From contig DBCH01000087.1 of NCBI GenBank assembly GCA_002292955.1, forward strand, positions 1 through 8,489: a stretch of DNA of 8,489 bases, read 5' to 3'. This DNA is from Microbacteriaceae bacterium UBA963 (GTDB lineage Bacteria; Actinomycetota; Actinomycetes; Actinomycetales; Microbacteriaceae). Positions 6,777 to 8,489 of this stretch are shown here, in pieces (the stretch's first letter is position 1; each line of letters begins with the position of its first letter). The notes beneath the pieces were generated by a model. It was not told the DNA's origin. It saw only the letters and a list, made by a program, of their open reading frames with translations, and did no database searches. A program made the translations under genes and the position numbers.

Positions 6777-7712
6777 AGGCTTCGTCACGCGCCACGACGT
6801 GGACGACGCGAACTCTTCGATTACCTCAAGGCGAGACGGCTCTTGGCCGAGGAGCAGTTCCTCGTTGGTTGAGCGGAGGGCGTCTCTGTCTCTCGTCATG
6901 TTTGTCAACACCAACAGTTGGTCGACGGCCGTATCCCAGACCGCCGCACGAACTCGTTCCTGCCACTCATCAAAGAAACTCGGCTGCGCCATCTCGCTGG
7001 CAAATTGGCGAATACCCGCTGCGGTCGCATCCGGGTCCAAGCCGGGGGTCGAGGAGGCGGGAAACTTGGCGGTCGTCGATATTTTCGCCGTTGCGCCGCG
7101 GAAACCCGGAAGGGCGAAATACTGCTGCCACATGTAGTGGTCGGTCCATCGCCCTGCCGGGGCGGTCCGCCAGCCCATGGGAAGTCGCTCGTATGACGAT
7201 CGTGTGTGGACCACGCCACTCAGCGACACCGAGTTCCGCATAATCTCTGAATCGAGATGCCAGAGCACCGATAACGGGTTGGCGAGGTCACCGGGGATGA
7301 TGAGAAGTGAGCCATCCGGCTGCATGAGCACAGGAAGAGGATTCGCAAAATCATGTCCGTCGAGAACACTGAGGAGGTGTTCCAGATGTTGCGGAAACAT
7401 GAGGTCGTCGTCGCACAGATACGCAATGACCTCTTCCGATGACGACCGAATGACCTCATCGCGATATTCCTCGCCGTGTCGCGCCGTCTTTGGTTTATCG
7501 AGAAACGAGACGCGATCATCCGCGCGCACGATTGCGGCCATAATCTGCCGGGTGTCGTCGTTGACGCCGTCACCAATGACGACAATGCGAATGTCCGAAA
7601 CTGTTTGATTCTGAACGCTCTGCACGGCTGTTGCGAGCGTCCCGGGATGATTGTGGGTCGGGATAATCACGAGAACCCGAGCTGACGCAAGTGCACTCTT
7701 TCGCGAACTCAT
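6726..7712 (-). CDS. Family 2 (GT-A) glycosyltransferase, probably for surface polysaccharide
   Basis: This 328-residue protein probably moves a sugar from a nucleotide-sugar donor to a growing cell-surface glycan. The N-terminal GT-A fold is clear: VLVIIPTHN (13-21) starts the nucleotide-binding fold, VVIGDGVNDDT (44-54) matches the usual VDDGS-type segment, and DDD at 101-103 (IAYLCDDDLMF) is the metal-binding DXD motif. There is no signal peptide or transmembrane segment. The C-terminus has SSTSWRVTKPLRWVREL (303-319), an S-x-SWR-T-PLR motif seen at the end of many cell-wall glycan glycosyltransferases. The donor and acceptor cannot be told. ATG 7712 is chosen because GAAGG (complement of 7721-7725) lies 8 bases upstream; an in-frame ATG at 7766 would overlap the upstream cupin gene. 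Composition is more A+T rich than the core genes. Confidence 0.85.
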   Translation of the reverse strand: MSSRKSALASARVLVIIPTHNHPGTLATAVQSVQNQTVSDIRIVVIGDGVNDDTRQIMAAIVRADDRVSFLDKPKTARHGEEYRDEVIRSSSEEVIAYLCDDDLMFPQHLEHLLSVLDGHDFANPLPVLMQPDGSLLIIPGDLANPLSVLWHLDSEIMRNSVSLSGVVHTRSSYERLPMGWRTAPAGRWTDHYMWQQYFALPGFRGATAKISTTAKFPASSTPGLDPDATAAGIRQFASEMAQPSFFDEWQERVRAAVWDTAVDQLLVLTNMTRDRDALRSTNEELLLGQEPSRLEVIEEFASSTSWRVTKPLRWVRELLAGRGTVRK

Positions 7713-7720
7713 GGGTAAAA

Positions 7721-7725
7721 CCTTC
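7721..7725 (-). promoter_or_regulatory. Ribosome binding site of the glycosyltransferase
   Basis: GAAGG on the minus strand lies 8 bases before ATG 7712, inside the 17-bp gap after the cupin stop codon. It favours 7712 over the in-frame ATG at 7766 and fits a two-gene operon. Confidence 0.6.
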
Positions 7726-7729
7726 GTGG

Positions 7730-8302
7730 TTAGGTACGAGGGGGGTGAGCCGACTGGCGCGGCCAATAGACGCTCGCATCAACCGGAATCTCGGGTGCGC
7801 CAAGGGGCAGCAGGTACCGATCAGGGGCATCGTGGTTGTAGACGGCCGTGGGATGGTTGATGAGGTGAACTTCGGAATCACCGAGAGCGATGTTGAGGTG
7901 CCACACTCCACGCGGAATCAGCAGCTGCCTCGATCCTTGCCCGGTAAGCACAACCTTCTGAACAACGCCGTGAGTGGGCGAATCTGCGCGTGCGTCATAG
8001 AGCAGCGTGAGAAGTTCCCCCGTGATGAGGGTGTATCTGTCTTCCTTATGGAGGTGAAGACCCCATCCCTTGATCTGGTTGGGGCGCACGGTAAAGGCAT
8101 AGCAATAAACAAGGGGGTCGACCCACTGCTCAGACGGCCCCGCATAGATTTCGAACACTCGCCCGCGATGATCAACATGGTTGATGGGGGCGGTCACGAT
8201 GACGCCCTCGATTCGAGCTTCAACGCGCGCGCCATCCGATGTCACGGTTGCCTCGTCCTTTTGTGCACCGGACAGTGTCGAGTCAAGGTGTTCGGCATCC
8301 AT
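7730..8302 (-). CDS. RmlC-like cupin, dTDP-4-dehydrorhamnose 3,5-epimerase superfamily (non-canonical)
   Basis: The 190-residue protein has the double-stranded beta-helix layout of RmlC-type sugar epimerases: DHRGRVFEIY (44-53), KGWGLHLHKEDRY (78-90), TGELLTLLYDARADSPTHG (94-112) and LIPRGVWH (128-135). By eye, the catalytic base His in RmlC's GLH motif matches His83, and the second conserved His (PEGFAHG) matches His135. RmlC's active-site Tyr (in the FLYK segment) falls at Ile148, and its Lys falls at Asp88 or Arg89. The activity may therefore differ from the classical 3,5-epimerase: perhaps an isomerase, a 3- or 5-epimerase, or a binding protein. No rmlA, rmlB or rmlD is in the window. The start is ATG 8302, with no ribosome binding site but a -10-like box 6 bases upstream. 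The glycosyltransferase gene lies 17 bp downstream, so a shared glycan pathway is likely. Confidence 0.75.
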   Translation of the reverse strand: MDAEHLDSTLSGAQKDEATVTSDGARVEARIEGVIVTAPINHVDHRGRVFEIYAGPSEQWVDPLVYCYAFTVRPNQIKGWGLHLHKEDRYTLITGELLTLLYDARADSPTHGVVQKVVLTGQGSRQLLIPRGVWHLNIALGDSEVHLINHPTAVYNHDAPDRYLLPLGAPEIPVDASVYWPRQSAHPPRT

Positions 8303-8308
8303 GTGGCG

Positions 8309-8314
8309 AGTCTA
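8309..8314 (-). promoter_or_regulatory. Possible leaderless -10 box for the cupin-glycosyltransferase pair
   Basis: TAGACT on the minus strand fits the actinobacterial TANNNT -10 pattern and ends 6 bases before ATG 8302, the spacing expected if the transcript starts at the A of the start codon. No Shine-Dalgarno is present, which agrees with a leaderless mRNA. The -35 region (around 8332-8337, GTGGAG) is a poor match. Confidence 0.35.
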
Positions 8315-8395
8315 CTCAGTGCAGAACCAGCCTCCACGAGGTGAAGATAGCGAGCGCCCGGGGTGCGTCACGATTCGCCCATCGGGCATCCATCT

Positions 8396-8416
8396 GGCAC
8401 ACTTAAGGCTTGTGCC
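8396..8416. repeat. Short inverted repeat upstream of the cupin gene
   Basis: GGCACA at 8396-8401 and TGTGCC at 8411-8416 are perfect 6-bp arms around a 9-base centre containing the palindrome CTTAAG. It lies ~94 bp upstream of the cupin start, in 187 bp (8303-8489) without any gene I can support. It could be an operator for the minus-strand pair or for a gene beyond the right edge; there is no T-run to make it a terminator. Chance occurrence is possible. Confidence 0.25.
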
Positions 8417-8489
8417 TCGCGCGACTCCTGCTACAGGGGGAGTCGATACCGCGATACGGGCACGTCTTCTGAAATATCCCTAACCCGTG

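Noticed and set aside
7713..7766. Upstream in-frame ATG start for the glycosyltransferase
   Set aside because: It overlaps the cupin 3' end, adds a non-conserved leader and lacks the GAAGG that precedes ATG 7712.
7691..8344. Plus-strand open frame of 217 codons opposite the cupin gene
   Set aside because: The minus-strand cupin has conserved family motifs over its full length, while this frame shows none.
8181..8483. Plus-strand open frame of 100 codons near the right edge
   Set aside because: Much of it lies opposite the cupin gene, no motif is seen, and the rest crosses the putative promoter region.

Overview
The window looks like chromosomal DNA of a high-GC actinobacterium. Microbacteriaceae or a close relative is my best guess, from gene order (smc, ftsY, ffh, rpsP, KH protein, rimM, trmD), the long Ala/Glu tail on ribosomal protein S16, and the codon bias towards G/C at third positions. 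The family is an inference from the sequence alone.

Positions 1-6776 hold seven tightly packed housekeeping genes on the + strand. First comes the 3' part of smc (chromosome organisation), open at the window edge. Next are ftsY and ffh, the receptor and core GTPase of the signal recognition particle (SRP) pathway, separated by 13 bp. A 167-bp gap with a possible promoter follows. After it comes a ribosome assembly and RNA-processing block: rpsP (S16), a KhpA-type KH protein, rimM (16S maturation factor) and trmD (tRNA m1G37 methyltransferase). Genes in this block are a few bases apart or overlap, which suggests co-transcription and coupled translation.

Positions 6726-8302 hold two genes on the - strand, read towards trmD: an RmlC-like cupin (sugar epimerase superfamily), then a family 2 glycosyltransferase 17 bp downstream. 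The glycosyltransferase 3' end overlaps the trmD 3' end by 51 bp, tail to tail. The pair is visibly richer in A+T than the core genes and sits where rplS is often found after trmD. I read it as an inserted surface-polysaccharide module, probably the edge of a larger cell-envelope glycan cluster beyond the right end. Positions 8303-8489 contain no gene I can support, only a possible leaderless promoter for the cupin and a short inverted repeat.

I see no RNA gene, insertion sequence, CRISPR array or phage gene. No clearly new system is evident. The least ordinary parts are the cupin, whose RmlC active-site residues are only partly kept, and the convergent overlap with trmD.
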